Below the pieces are notes generated by a model. It made no database searches. It was not told where the DNA came from and saw only the letters and a program-made list of their open reading frames with translations. From Pseudoips prasinana (lineage: Eukaryota; Arthropoda; Insecta; Lepidoptera; Nolidae): a DNA stretch of 64,000 nt. This document shows positions 12,601 through 27,600 of this stretch, piece by piece. The first letter of the stretch is position 1. The number at the start of each line of letters is the position of its first letter. The stretch spans positions 3,410,001 to 3,474,000 of the forward strand of contig OX621261.1 in assembly GCA_951640165.1 (NCBI GenBank), written 5' to 3'. Position numbers and translations under genes: made by a program.

Positions 12601-15600
12601 TAATATATTCCGGGTCGTCACTCTGCCCTTCACTAGGGCTATCGCGTAAAAGTCCAAATAACAAGTTATTATTAGTGTTCCCTATTTGTTAAATACAGTG
12701 TAGTGTTATAAATAAAATAAAAGTAGTGCTAATACTTATGTAGTTTTTTTTTTAAAACTACCGAGTCGCACAATCTAACAGTGCGTTCTGGAGTTATAGC
12801 GTCAGGAAGGAAAACCCGACTTATTTTTATATAGTAGAGATAAATAATATAAAAGTATCTTGCTGACAAATTTATATAATGTACTAGGTTACGGGGGGCC
12901 TGGAGTGCCAAAATACCGGCCTTGGCTTAGTTTGGACTCCAGATCTCCCACAAATTGCAGCTTCATACATTTTCGTGAATTTTATTTGTTTTATGTTAAT
13001 ATTAGGTCTTTACCTATGAAATTGCCGTTCTGCAGTACTGGCCATTTCAAATCAAAATAATTTTTGTTTGGCTAAGAATTCTAATTTCAAATTAATTTTA
13101 TTTTAAAAACATGGATTCTTTTTTCCAAAAGTAGTCATTTCTTTATTGATTAGTGTTACATTTTCATCGCATTTCAATCTTTTTCGTCATCATGGATACG
13201 TTAAAAATTCGAGTAATTATGGAATATGAGTACCGTCGTGGCAGCAACGCGGCACAAGCGGCACGCAACATCAACGACGTTTACGGAGCTAACACTACAA
13301 ACCAACGCACCACCTGTTATTGGTTTGCTCGCTTCCGTTCTGGAAATTTCGACCTGAAAAACGAACCTCGCGGTCGTCCGAAGACTTTGGTCGACAATGA
13401 CGAATTAAAGGCGGTTGTGGAAGCTGATGATACACAATCTACGGCTGAATTAGCAGCAGCTTTCGACGTTAGCGTCAAAACAATATTGGTCCATTTGCGT
13501 CAAATTGGCAAGGTAAAAAAGCTTGACAAATGGGTGCCCCACGAACTCAATGATCGCCAGCGCGAAGTACGCGTCGAGACGTGCCTTGCACTGCTCAACA
13601 GACACACAAATGAAGGAATTTTGAACCGCATTGTTACCTGCGATGAAAAATGGATTCTGTTTGATAACCGCAAGCGCTCAGCAAGTTGGTTGGATCCTGG
13701 TTCAGCACCTAAACAATGCCCTAAACGAAAACTTACCCCTAGAAAAGTGATGGTCACTGTTTGGTGGTCTAGCGCCGGTGTGATTCATCACAGCTTCTTA
13801 CCAAACGGGGTGAGCATTACTGCAGATGTGTACTGTGAAGAACTGAGCACAATGATGGAGAAGCTGGCGCATCTCCAACCAGCATTGGTCAATCGCTCGT
13901 CTCCGCTGCTCCTGCACGACAACGCGCGACCTCATACTGCACAGCAGACGGTCTCCAAGTTGCAAGAACTGGGGTTGGAAGCTCTCCGTCATCCGCCCTA
14001 CTCACCAGACCTTGCGCCTACAGACTACTACTTTTTCCAGAATTTGGATAACTTCTTGGCGGGAAAAAAATTCAATACCCGAGAGGCAGTACAAAATGCC
14101 TTTGAAGAATTTGTTGCCTCCCGTCCAGCTGATTTCTTTAAGAAGGGCATCAATAAACTGCCACTGCGATGGCAAAGATGCATTGATTGCATGGGTGATT
14201 ACTTCGATTAATACAAATAAAAAAATTCATGAAAAAAATTCGTTTAAATTTTTTCATACAAAACGGCAATTTCATAGGTAAAGACCTATTATCATGTAAT
14301 TTGTGGAGATGAAATAAATCATTTTTGTATATTTTGTATTGTATTATATTTTGTACCGACGGTATTTTAAGGCGCTAATACATAGTCTCGCGCCTGTTTC
14401 CCAGAGGGGTAGGCAGAGACAACGGACTTTCATTTGTTCCTTGTACACCTCTTTGGCCTCGTTTACTGACATTATGTTCTTCATACATGCTCGCCGGTTT
14501 AGGGTATTTCTGACCTGACCTTTCTTGAGAACGTCTCCGATTTGGTCAGAGAATGTTCTACGAGGTCTTCCCCTTCCGGTTGAACCATTCACACAGGTAT
14601 ATTTCTTTAGTTAATCTTCTTTCGTTCATCCTTTCTAAATGGCCAAACCATCTCAGCATTCCTTTTTCAATATTTGTGACTACATCCTCTTTCACACCAC
14701 AACGCTCTCTTACATCAGTATTTCGAATTCTGTCTCTCAAAGTTACACCACCCATACTTCTCAGAGCTCTCATTTCCTCTGCATTTATTTTACTTTCATT
14801 CTTTTTCTTTTTTTTACACCGGGATCTAAAGATGGACTCCGTTGCAGAGACCATTTGAAAATACGCTACAGCTCATGAACATAGGCTTCTACATCATGTG
14901 AACGCTAGTGAGACGTTTAAAGAGAACAAACCCCTATGAACTAGTGTCGTGATTAGTGTATTTAGTGATTAGTGATAGCAATAATCTAATTATAAAGAAC
15001 ACATCATGAACAAAGTGTCTTAACTCCCCTTAACAAATATGACTAAGAAAAGTCGGTGGACTGATTCTTAGAATCAATTATGTTTATGTAGAAGTTTAGG
15101 TTAATATAAAATTACTTATTAGTCTCTAGACTAGATTGTAATACATATAGAGTACTACTATACTTGGTACTTTATTAAATAATAAAAAATCTTTTTCTGC
15201 CATACCCAACTTTCACTTCCATACATTAAAGTTGGCACTAACACTCCATCGTGCACGGCTAGTCGAGCCTTCTTTGAGACTTGCCGGCTACTCATAAAGG
15301 CGTGTAGTGCCCCATTCACTCTGTTCCCCGCATTTAGTTTTAAGGCGTTCATGCTGCATATAATATGTAAATGCGATGCGTTGGCAAGACACAGAATGAC
15401 CATCATGGGGCTGGCATATTATCCAGGAACCAGGAGACTACAAGGATCTACCCCTAAGAACGTTACTGAATTATGTGCAGACTTCATTCAGGGCTCTAGG
15501 GATAGAAGAAAATCTAATGGGGCTTAGTACAAAAGATCCTGAAGGTTCAAAGTGTTGTATGTAAGTACACCCCAACCAAGACAAGACCAGACTATGGAAA

Positions 15601-18600
15601 CCATATAACTGATATACAAAATATTATAACTTTTCTTTTGTAAACACATATATATTTTATACTAGATGTACCCGCGACTTCGGCCGCGTGTTAATATGCT
15701 TATTTAGTTTTTTTAGTTTTTCTAAAACAAAACATTTTTTCTGAATAAATGTAGCCTAAGTTACTCCTTATTACATCAGCTACCTGCCAACAAAAGCCCC
15801 GTCAAAATCGGTCCAGCCATTTCAGAGATTAGCCGGAACAAACAGACGGAGAGACAAAATTTTTAAAAATGTTAGTTTGGTGTATGTACCGTATATATAT
15901 TCAAATACATGTAGCAAAAAAACGGTTATTTCAATATTACAAACAGACACTCCAATTTTATTTATTTGTATGTATAGATTCATTGTGATTATTATATACA
16001 GTGTTGACCTTATGAGTTAAACAAAGTCTCACAAAACTGTACAAACAGTTTGACTGTGAGATCGCAATTATTATCAATATTAATTAGCGCTGTTATATAT
16101 GCACACGCATATATATGCATATGCATATACATGTAGTAAAAAACGGTTATTTCAATATTACAAACAGACACTTCAATTTAATTTATTTGTATAGATGGAT
16201 AACTACACACAGGCTCAGCCAAGCAGACATGTTCATGCACACTAATATCTGTCCAGCGGGGTGAAAGGCAAGCATTTACCAACCGGCTTAATACTAACCT
16301 AACCTTCATCCCTATCTATTAACTCAGTGTGAACAGAGGTTGGAATTGGTGTGTCCTCTTCTTCTATCAGAGTGACCTGCCAGACGACCGTCTCATTTTC
16401 AATAGGTACTCAATTCTTTATTGCATTCCACAATGTATGTCTAGGTGGTAGGTACAAATGAAAAGTTCATCATGGACCCTGTCGGGCACAGCAAAGTAAG
16501 AGAGAGGAGGATTTATTTCAGCCATTTAATGTAAATTTATATTAAACTTAGTTACTTTAATCTATACAAATAAATAAAATTGGAGTGTCTGTTTGTAATA
16601 TTGAAATAACCAGTTTTTACTATATAAATATGAATATATATATACGATACATACACCAAAATAACATTTTTTACAATTTTTGTCTGTCTGTCTGTCTGTT
16701 TGTTCCGGCTAATCTCTGAAACGGCTGGACCGATTTTGACGGGACTTTTATTGGCAGGTAGCTGATGTAATAAGGAGTAACTTAGGCTACTTTTATTTTA
16801 GAAAAAGTCTTTTATTTTACTAATAAAAAAAAAAGAACGAAATAAGCTAATTAACACGCGGACGAAGTCGCGGGCACAGCTAGTATATAATATAGTATAA
16901 TTATAATGCATTGTTCAGTTATTAAGTTAATATATTAAATTATAATGTATTAAATTATATGTAATTAATTAAATTATAATGATTTTCAAAGGGATTGGCT
17001 ACAATTTCCTGCAGAGTTAAAATAATGGTGTTGCTTTTAAGGTGGTTTGTGGTCAGCTAGACACCACACTGCCAATAGATGGCGTTGATTTTGGAATATA
17101 CAATATTTATTTTTTATTTTATAAAACACTAGCTGTGCCCGCGGCTTCGTCCGCGTGTTAATTAGTTTATTTTGTTTTTTAGTAAAATAAATGACTTTTT
17201 CTAAAATAAAAGTAGCCTAAGTTACTCCTTATTACATCAGCTACCTGCCAATAAAAGTCCCGTCAAAATCGGTTCAGCCGTTTCAGAGATTAGCCGGAAC
17301 AAACAGACAGACAGACAGACAAAAATTGGAAAAAATGTTATTTTGGTGTATTTACCGTATATATATTCATATTTATGTAGTAAAAACCGGTTATTTCAAT
17401 ATTACAAACAGACACTCCAATTTTATTTATTTGTATAGATGTATAGATTAACCACTTATTTTTACAATAATACTAGCAGTGTCAGAGGTTGGAATTGGTG
17501 TCCTCTTTATTTTATTTATTTAGGACAACCAGTAACTGTTACATTATTGCTAGTCTAAATACAACACTTAAAAATTAAAACACAACATGCACAGATTCAT
17601 GACACTCGTGACATCAGTAAAAACTAAAAATATATAACAACTAAAACTAAATATAAAATAAAAATTTAGGAAATAAAATTAACATAAAAAACGAAACATA
17701 CAATATAAAACAAAGAGTAATAAGTGAATATTAATGATATAAAAATTACTTAATAATATCAAAACATATTTTTTTATAGGTGGACAATCTGTTATTGAAA
17801 ATGTCTTCTTCTATCAGAGTGGCTATGGCCGTGTGTGAATAATGTAATTAGGATATTATTAGATACTTAATTTAGCTTGTTTCTGCAGGGAATCCCGCCA
17901 AGATCGATACAAGAACCTCGGTTCGGAAATGACCCACGATTTAATTGCATTATCCAGTTACATAAGCAGCGGTGGACCCCAAATTACAAGTACGTACGTA
18001 TATATTACAGTGACTTTTTTAGGGTTCCGTTGGCAAATGGCAAAACCGGAACCCGTAAAATGATAATATAATCAAACCGGCCAAGTGAGACTCGGACTCG
18101 CGCATGAAGGGTTGCGTACCATCTATACATAAAAAAATCGTAGGAAAGTCAAAACAGTACATTGAATATTTTTTAAAAAGGATACTTGGGGGGTGATCTT
18201 CAATCGATACTAAAGCCAAAAATATAGTTTTTAGATTTATTGTCTGTTTGTCTGTATGTATGTCCGGGCTAAACTCAAAAAGTACTGCATGGATTTACTT
18301 CAAAATTTGCAGTAATATTACTCAAAGGTCGGGTCAACATATAGGCTACATATTATCACGCTATCACCTACGGGGGAGGAGCTGTGATGATTTATAAAAT
18401 TTAACGCGTGTGAAACCGCGGGGCACAGCTAGTTATCTATAAAAACGAGAAAAAAGTTCACGTTTGTTGTATGGACCCCATTAAACAATTTTCTTTTTTT
18501 AGTTTTTTAGTATTTGTTTTTATAGCACAGAATAAAGAGTACTTACGTAGTTATAGCGGCAACAGAAATACATCATCTGTGAAAATTTCAACTGTCTAAC

Positions 18601-21600
18601 TATCACGGTTCATGAGATACAGCCTGTGCCTCTAGCACGAGTTCCTGCAGTTTACTTACTCGGTCACGCGTACAGTTTCGTCCCATACATTGAGCACCAG
18701 AGTTTTAGTTCTTAATAGTTTCCGCGAGAGGCGCTGGTGCTCAATGTATATACAGTTTCTCCCGTACGTGTGATCGAGTAATTAAACTGCAGGAACTCGT
18801 GCTAGAGGCACTGGTGACAGGCGGACAGACAGACAGCGAAGTCTTAGTAATAGGGTCCCGTTTTACCCTTTGGCTACGGAACCCTAATAAAAATGATTTA
18901 TTTTATTTTACTTTTCACAAGGAACAACGAGTACAGCTATTAGTAAATTTTGAATTATTTTTACAGTAATGGATAATCCTTGTGAAAGTCTGGAGTCTGA
19001 ACAGTATACTATAGTAGTCTTTGGTCTGAACTAGGGCGAGACCTGTACTACTGAAGTCCAGGCTCTCTCCGGAATATTTGTAGGGGGGGGGGTGTATTTA
19101 TGAACGTGTAAGTGTGTGGGATGCGAAAACGTGTATATGGAAGTGTATACGTGTTTATGGAATCGTTATTTCTGTCTGTCCGTCCGTATGTCAGCCAGTG
19201 TTTTCCGAAACTATAAGAACTTACCGTTGAAACTTGGTAAGTAGATGGGTGAATTTCAACAAGTAATTTTTATTTATCATTTCGGTGGAATTTTTTGATT
19301 TCAATGCTATTTACATATTTTTAGTGATAAATTAAACTTTAGCCTATTTTATAACATTGTGCGTGAGTGGACACCAAATATCATAATAACTGACATAAAT
19401 ATTTAAGGATGAATTTTTAAGAGTCCACTGAAATGAAAAGTGTCTAGCGAAATGATAATAATGACCACCGATATGATAGACTGTGCACCGGAATGAAATA
19501 AATCCACCGAAATGATACAGCTAAGAACAACCGTGCCGGGCAGCCAGGGTTCCGTACTTTGTTAGTTTTGATATCCACAAATTTTAGATAAACACTGAGA
19601 CAGGACATTACACAGGAATTTTAATATCATTATGGATATACAGATATTACATTTAGTATTACCATATATCATTCTTTGAGGTTACAATATCCCCAAAATA
19701 TGATATTAATGTAATGTTTATTATGATATGAATGAATTGTTTCTTCACTTATATAACCTTTGGTATTTTTTCTGGTTGTTGTTGGGTGAAAATGTTGGAA
19801 AACTTTATCCTAACTGCTGATACCCATACATAAATATTTTTGTATGTTTAATGTGTTTTGAACTAATAATAATTTACTTGATATATTTTCAAAAGAGTTA
19901 ACGAAGTGCGATTAGGAAGCTTAAAGTTTCTGATTAATATTATGGCTGCATTTGTAAGTTTTGTCATTAATAGTAATACATAATGTCTACCTATTGCACT
20001 TAGAGAAAAATGCTAGGTATGATTTAGTTAAATTGGTATCTAGACGGGAATAGTGTTTCTACAGGTATATAAGTAAAACTTATAAAATTAAATCAATTTC
20101 AAAACACAATAAATGAATAAGAAACATTATAAAAATATCTAAGTACTAATAGCTTAGTACTTTTAATCCTTTTACAGAAACGTATGAAACATAACAGAAA
20201 CCAAAATGAGATCAGGTTATTCTTAATTTACTACAACAATAGAGAAACGTATATATCTAAAAAGAACGAAAACCAACAGTTTTGTTCCACATAATTCATC
20301 ATCATCATCATTACAGCTTAAATAAGTCCACTGCTGGACAAGCCTCCCTCAAGAATCATCTTGAGGGGATATGCCATAATCGCCACGCTTGGCAGGCGGG
20401 TTGGCGATCGCAGTATGATGGTCGTAGTACTCAGAAGGAAGCTGCTTCCCGTCCTCTGGTAGATATTCCCTCGGGTCGACTTCTACGCCCCCCACGGGAT
20501 GAGATGGGGTGATGATATTCTGATTCTGATATTTGTCGCCGTCACCACACAGCTTACTTATACATAACTGCGAAAGTATGTAGCTTAAAACGATTGATTT
20601 TTCATCATGTTACTTTAAATCACACAATAATTTCTCAAATTCACTAATCAGCTTCTTTTTATGAGTGTAAATATAGGTTTTTAATTTAGATATGTACCTA
20701 CTAAACAAGTCTTCTTTAATTATTAGACCACAACACGTCTTTACTATAATTATTAAAAACATCAGTCTTTTTTAATAAGTTTAATTATAGATATTTTATT
20801 TGTTATATCTTGTAAAATTTAGAAATTATATAAAACTAGCTGTGCCCCGCGGTTTTACCCGCGTTAAATGTTATAAATTATCTCCCCTGTAGGTGATAGC
20901 GTGATAATATGTAACCTATATATTGACCCGACCTCTAAGTAATATTCATGCAAAATTTTAAGTAAATCCATGCAGTACTTTTTGATTTTAGCCCGGACAT
21001 ACATACAGACAAACAGACAAAAATTCTAAATACTATATTTTTGGTTTCGATATCGATTGTAGATCAGGCCCAAAGTATCGTTTTAAAAAATATTCAATGT
21101 ACAGTTTTGACTTTCCTACTACGATTTTAATATATGTATAGATATTATTTACTCATAATAAATGACATAAAAATAAAGGTAAGTAGCTTACTAAAAATGT
21201 AGGTAAACCCTCGAAATTATTATTTTGTAGACAATTAGTAGGTATAAAAATCTACACTGTGGTAACTCACACACTCATCACATTATCGTTGAGCCGAACA
21301 AATGTGTATGTAAAGTAAGTATATACATGTACTTACTACATAAATATGTGTATACATTGTATATCGTAAACACAAATATTACACAACAAATACACCCGAA
21401 TAATCAAATCTACACTCTAGGTAAAATTACATTACAAAACTATGACCTTGTATTTGACACAAGGATCTCTAAAACTATATGGTTTTATCATTTCGAAGAT
21501 ACATTTCATTCCGGTGGACTGTAATTGGTATAACAGTCTACCGAATCCACTGAAATGATAACACTGAGATGATAAAATACAGGTTAGTTCTATATTTAAC

Positions 21601-24600
21601 TCCGAAATAAATTTATTAAAAATATATTTACACTACTCAAACAAAACAGTACTTACGGCGAATTTAATACATAATTTTGAAACAAATTAAACGAATCTAG
21701 CACGAGTTATAACAGCCACCGAAATGAAATAATTTTTGACCCCATATCACTGAGATGATAAACTTACTTTTTTGTTGGAAAACCGCAAGACATTAGGATC
21801 AGTGCGTTCATGCCGAGATCTTGAGCCGGACGGGTCCGAAGTGAGGAAATTTGACACAAGCCTAACAACGCAATCTTGACGTGGCTATTCTACTAAAACT
21901 TACTGTCCTCTGAAATGATAACATTTTTCCGGACAAAAGTTGACTGACTATCAAATCCATGAGAAATAAGATAAACAAACAAAGAAAGCTTTATTTGATC
22001 GAAAATATTATAATTTAATGATATCAAAATCGATTTAAATCCATATTACGAATGTATTTACAGGGGAAGGTATTTTATGAGAGGAATTGGGTTCAGGACA
22101 GGCCACCGTGATGATAAAATGACACTTTGTAATTTTTTTTTTCGGTCTATTAGTGGGTAGAAATGAATGATTTTTTTTGTCAAGGTAGAGAAGTACATTC
22201 GCTATTTAGAAAAAATGTGTAAAATTAAAAATCGGCACATTGCACTACCGTTCTCAGGCATGCCGTTTATTTTTTTGGGTTGGGCAATTCACCCAGATGT
22301 ATTCTGTGAACCGCATTAAGATCTAACAATAAATTTTGGGGGTTCTCTATACTTAGAACTGAATCACAATTATTTTAATCATAAATCCCGTACATGTGCG
22401 ATATCTATGGATAGGTCTTCAAAAATTATATTGAGGTTTCTACAAACATTTTTATCTAAAGTGAAAAGTTTGCGCGACAGACAGTTCTAAAATAAGACAA
22501 TTTAATTACATAACCATACAAACTTCCATCGAAAATTTATTTGAACGGGATTTAGTAAGTAGTTTTTTTTTTAATACGCGTTAAATCGTAAACCGCAATT
22601 TACCATAATCAGATGTAAATACTCAATACTCAGTACTTTATTGCGTTCTACAAAGTTTTTATAATAGGTGGTAAGTATCATTTGTAGACCCTGTCGGGCA
22701 CAGCATAAGTGTAGGAGAGAGGAGGAAGGGCGCATTAATATTTAAATGGATAACTAAATGTTTTCATCTTTTATGCAGGAATACTTTGTGTTTCTTTAAG
22801 TGCTAATGTTCAGTGTGTGTGTGTCTTTAATATTGTAAATGTGTTTTAATATTAAAGACTCTCATCATTTAGATACTTAGCGAATTATAATGTTTACTTA
22901 TAAATAAATTAATTATAAAAAATACACTATTATCAAAACGGTATTATAAAAAATAAGAAACTTGGTAATGTATTCTGTGAACCGCTTTAAGATTATCACA
23001 CAAAAATAGAAACAAAAACAATAATTTTGGGGGTTCCCCATACATCGAACTGAAACTTAAATCATTTGTTTTCATTGTACCCATACATGTGGGGTGTATA
23101 TATAGATAGGTCTTCAAAAATGATATTGAGGTTCGCAATATCCTTTTTTTTCTAAACTGAACAGTTTCCGGAAAATGAGTGCCCCCCCCCCCCTGTAACT
23201 TCTAAAATAAGAGAATGATAAAACTAAAAAAATATATATATGATGTACATACATTACTATGTAAACTAACAACGAAAATTGGTTTGAACGAGATCTAGTA
23301 AGTAGTTTTTTTTTAATACGTCATACGTCATATATCGTAAACCGCAATTTACCTTTCATTTAATCAACTTGCTGCTGCGGAACCCTTCATGGGCGAGTCT
23401 GACTCGCACTTGGCCGGTTTTTATTTTATGCAACCCTATGGCTAACAAGCATACGGCCCACCTGATGGTATGTGGTCACATTAGCGCGTTGCCGACTCTT
23501 TAGAAACCTTACAACTACCTTTTTGAAGGGCCCCATGCTGTAGTCTCTTGGTAAAACCGTAACAGGGAGTTCATTCCACAACCTCAACGTACGTGGGAGG
23601 AAGTTTCGCTGAAAGCGAACCGTACGAGATCGAAAAGTTTCGAGGATGATGGACTCCCTATTTGTGGCGAGAGGTGCGATCTAATAATTCCTCTGAACAC
23701 ATCGCGCCACAAACAAATCACTGTCTTCCCGGAGCTGCTTGCAAGTGGCGCCATTAGAGGACATTCACACTCTTACTGCCACCGCAGTCCCTAGGATTTG
23801 AGTCATGAGCTTCCGCCGCCCCGTCGACTCCTCTGTCTGCAAGCTGTCCCTCAGCGGCCTCCTTCTGGAGCATGACTGCCTCACAGAAGGAGACCACAGC
23901 GTCCCATTTGGTAGAGTCATCTAATTTATTATAGTGCCTAGATCTAAAATAATATCCTCCTACTAAAATTTCGGCCATGGACCAACTGCGTCGGACATCT
24001 TATACCATTAACCACATACCATGTATGGACATAGATTTTATTTTTATTTTATTGGTAAGGGAAAAAAACAGTTACTATATACAACATGTAACTTAATTAA
24101 CGCACACCCTGAAAATAGTTTGTTCAGAATCGTTGACTGAATCGATTTATAGCATTTTTAATACTTATAGGTAATTTATTATTTCAATAAAATTTAAACT
24201 ACGGAACAAATTGATACATATGGACCGTAAATCAAAGTAATAAGACTTTTAAATCGCATTTTTATTTATATTCATACAAATTCCATCATTCAATACAAAA
24301 TAAAGATAAATAAACTTTATTCCAAGGAACTAATTTAGTAAATAACAATGCATACACATGTTAAATTAATAATTCAGTGTAGGTATGTATTATGGTTACC
24401 TAAAACATAATATTCTAATTGGGGTGTTTGAAGGTGTGCGTTAATTACGTTACATGTTGTATATATAACTTAAAAATAATAATGAGTAACCCAAACCAAA
24501 TTGGTCCATCCTTTTGAAACCCAAAACCCACCAGACAGGCATACACACAGCTGTCTTTGTGTGTGTATTTTTTAAGTTTCTAGAATCATTTATTTCATTT

Positions 24601-27600
24601 ATTTATTCATGTTATCTTAAAAGCTAACAGATGTAACATCCAAAACACTTACAAGATTAGTTTCCTTACAATTAAATTACACAGAGATTTTTAAAATAAG
24701 AATAATGTCAAAACCAATAAGAATAATAAGTCATAGTAGCAATAAAAATAATAAAAATGAATTAAATATTTAAGTGGGACACTTACAATATTTTGTTCAA
24801 AATTGTATGGAATTTATTATATAAATGACCCAATCCATCGGCAAATAAGTCCAGTTCGGGATGCTGAGCAATTATGTCCCCGATAGTGCGGAGTGCGCGG
24901 TTTGTGGGCGCGTGCCGCCCGCGCTCGGTGCGCGCAGAGGGCGGCTCTAGGAGCCTCGGGCGGCGACGCCGTGCTACCTGACCCTCCGAGTTCGCCGATA
25001 TGTTTCTGGGAACCAAGATACGGACAACCTCTATTATTTGGGGACTATCAATTATATTATAAATTATCGACAGATAGTGCGCGACTTGAGACATGGCCCT
25101 TCTTAACTTCAACGTGTCCATGTCCACCATACCCGAGACAAATAGAGAAGGGTATAGGTAGGGATAGTATCCGTACTGTTTCTTGTATATCCAACGAGCA
25201 AACTTACGCTGAATTCTCTCAACCATCAATCGTAGTGCGTGATAAAATGATCTATACATATAATAAAATCGTAGGAAAGTCGAAACTGTACATTGAGTAT
25301 TTTTTAAAAAGGATACTTGGGGCGTGATCTACAATCGATATCGAAGCCAAAAATATAGTTTTTAGAATTTTGTCGGTAGCCTCTCGCGAGAAGCGTGTTT
25401 CTGTTCCATAGTTAATTTATACTGTACTAGCTGTGCCCCCCGGTTTTACCGGCGTAAAATTTTATAAATTATCACAGTACCCCGTAGGCGATAGCGTGAT
25501 AATATGTAGCCTATATGTTGACCCGACCTCTTAGTAATATTCATGCAAAATTTGAAGTAAATCCATGCAGTACTTTTCGAGTTTAGCCCGGACATACATA
25601 CAGACAAACAGATAAACAGACAAAAATTCTAAAAACTATATTTATGGCTTCGATATTGATTGTAGATCACGCCCCGAGTATCCTTTTAAAAAAATATTCA
25701 ATGTACAGTTTTGACTTTTCTACGATTTTATTATATGTATAGATATCGGAAGCAATATGGTTCATTTTTACACAAACAAATATTTCAATTCACGATTATT
25801 CTCGTCAATCCACACTGTTTCCACCAAAGATGCGCTGGGGGAGAATTGAAAATTTGGCCATACAAATTTTAATTGTCTCCTCGCCTCGCCTCGCCTTTCT
25901 GGTGGAAAATCACCTTTACACTAGTTACATTTCGTATATCTAAGTTATACTTCAGTTCTGAAAAGCACACTCCTTATTCTTTTTTATGTCAGATTCTGCC
26001 GCTATCCTACACGAGGTACTCCACAACCGCCGCAATACTTCAGCACAAGATGTGAACATAATCCTGGACTACGCGGATAGTTTATACGAGGCTGAAGAGG
26101 TGAGGAAGCTGTTCGAAGCTGTGGAGGAGTTCCAAGAGTATCCGAGACCTCCGCCGACAAGACATCCTTGTGAGATTTTATTATACAATATCCATTAACA
26201 ATATCTAATCTTAATATTATTATTACTGTTATCTATTTATATCTCTACTGTTATTGATTTAGTATTATGAGTTTCAAGCAATAATAATAATAATATTAGG
26301 TCTTTACCTATGAAATTGCCGTTCTGCAGTACTGGCCATTTCAAATCAAAATAATTTTTGTTTGGCTAAGAATTCTAATTTCAAATTAATTTTATTTTAA
26401 AAACATGGATTCTTTTTTCCAAAAGTAGTCATTTCTTTATTGATTAGTGTTACATTTTCATCGCATTTCAATCTTTTTCGTCATCATGGATACGTTAAAA
26501 ATTCGAGTAATTATGGAATATGAGTACCGTCGTGGCAGCAACGCGGCACAAGCGGCACGCAACATCAACGACGTTTACGGAGCTAACACTACAAACCAAC
26601 GCACCACCTGTTATTGGTTTGCTCGCTTCCGTTCTGGAAATTTCGACCTGAAAAATGAACCTCGCGGTCGTCCGAAGACTTTGGTCGACAATGACGAATT
26701 AAAGGCGGTTGTGGAAGCTGATGATACACAATCTACGGCTGAATTAGCAGCAGCTTTCGACGTTAGCGTCAAAACAATATTGGTCCATTTGCGTCAAATT
26801 GGCAAGGTAAAAAAGCTTGACAAATGGGTGCCCCACGAACTCAATGATCGCCAGCGCGAAGTACGCGTCGAGACGTGCCTTGCACTGCTCAACAGACACA
26901 CAAATGAAGGAATTTTGAACCGCATTGTTACCTGCGATGAAAAATGGATTCTGTTTGATAACCGCAAGCGCTCAGCAAGTTGGTTGGATCCTGGTTCAGC
27001 ACCTAAACAATGCCCTAAACGAAAACTTACCCCTAGAAAAGTGATGGTCACTGTTTGGTGGTCTAGCGCCGGTGTGATTCATCACAGCTTCTTACCAAAC
27101 GGGGTGAGCATTACTGCAGATGTGTACTGTGAAGAACTGAGCACAATGATGGAGAAGCTGGCGCATCTCCAACCAGCATTGGTCAATCGCTCGTCTCCGC
27201 TGCTCCTGCACGACAACGCGCGACCTCATACTGCACAGCAGACGGTCTCCAAGTTGCAAGAACTGGGGTTGGAAGCTCTCCGTCATCCGCCCTACTCACC
27301 AGACCTTGCGCCTACAGACTACTACTTTTTCCAGAATTTGGATAACTTCTTGGCGGGAAAAAAATTCAATACCCGAGAAGCAGTACAAAATGCCTTTGAA
27401 GAATTTGTTGCCTCCCGTCCAGCTGATTTCTTTAAGAAGGGCATCAATAAACTGCCACTGCGATGGCAAAGATGCATTGATTGCATGGGTGATTACTTCG
27501 ATTAATACAAATAAAAAAATTCATGAAAAAAATTCGTTTAAATTTTTTCATACAAAACGGCAATTTCATAGGTAAAGACCTATTATCTCGGGACAATGCC

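Larger units (their letters stand above)
19277..22125. repeat. Scattered CCACYGAAATGATAA-type motif region
   Basis: A 12-16-bp motif near CCACCGAAATGATAA recurs at about 19277 (inverted), 19424, 19443, 19463, 19485, 19506, 21490-21575 (several, both strands), 21715, 21750, 21905 and 22103. Apart from a LINE scrap (20294-20520) and CTAG-A (20835-21143), the region is unassigned AT-rich sequence. Confidence 0.5.

Noticed and set aside
13153..13191. Upstream Met as mariner transposase start
   Set aside because: It adds a hydrophobic 13-residue extension unlike mariner N-termini; ATG 13192 fits the family.
13500..14281. Minus-strand and shifted ORFs within the mariners (also 26794-27575)
   Set aside because: Shadows of the transposase frame.
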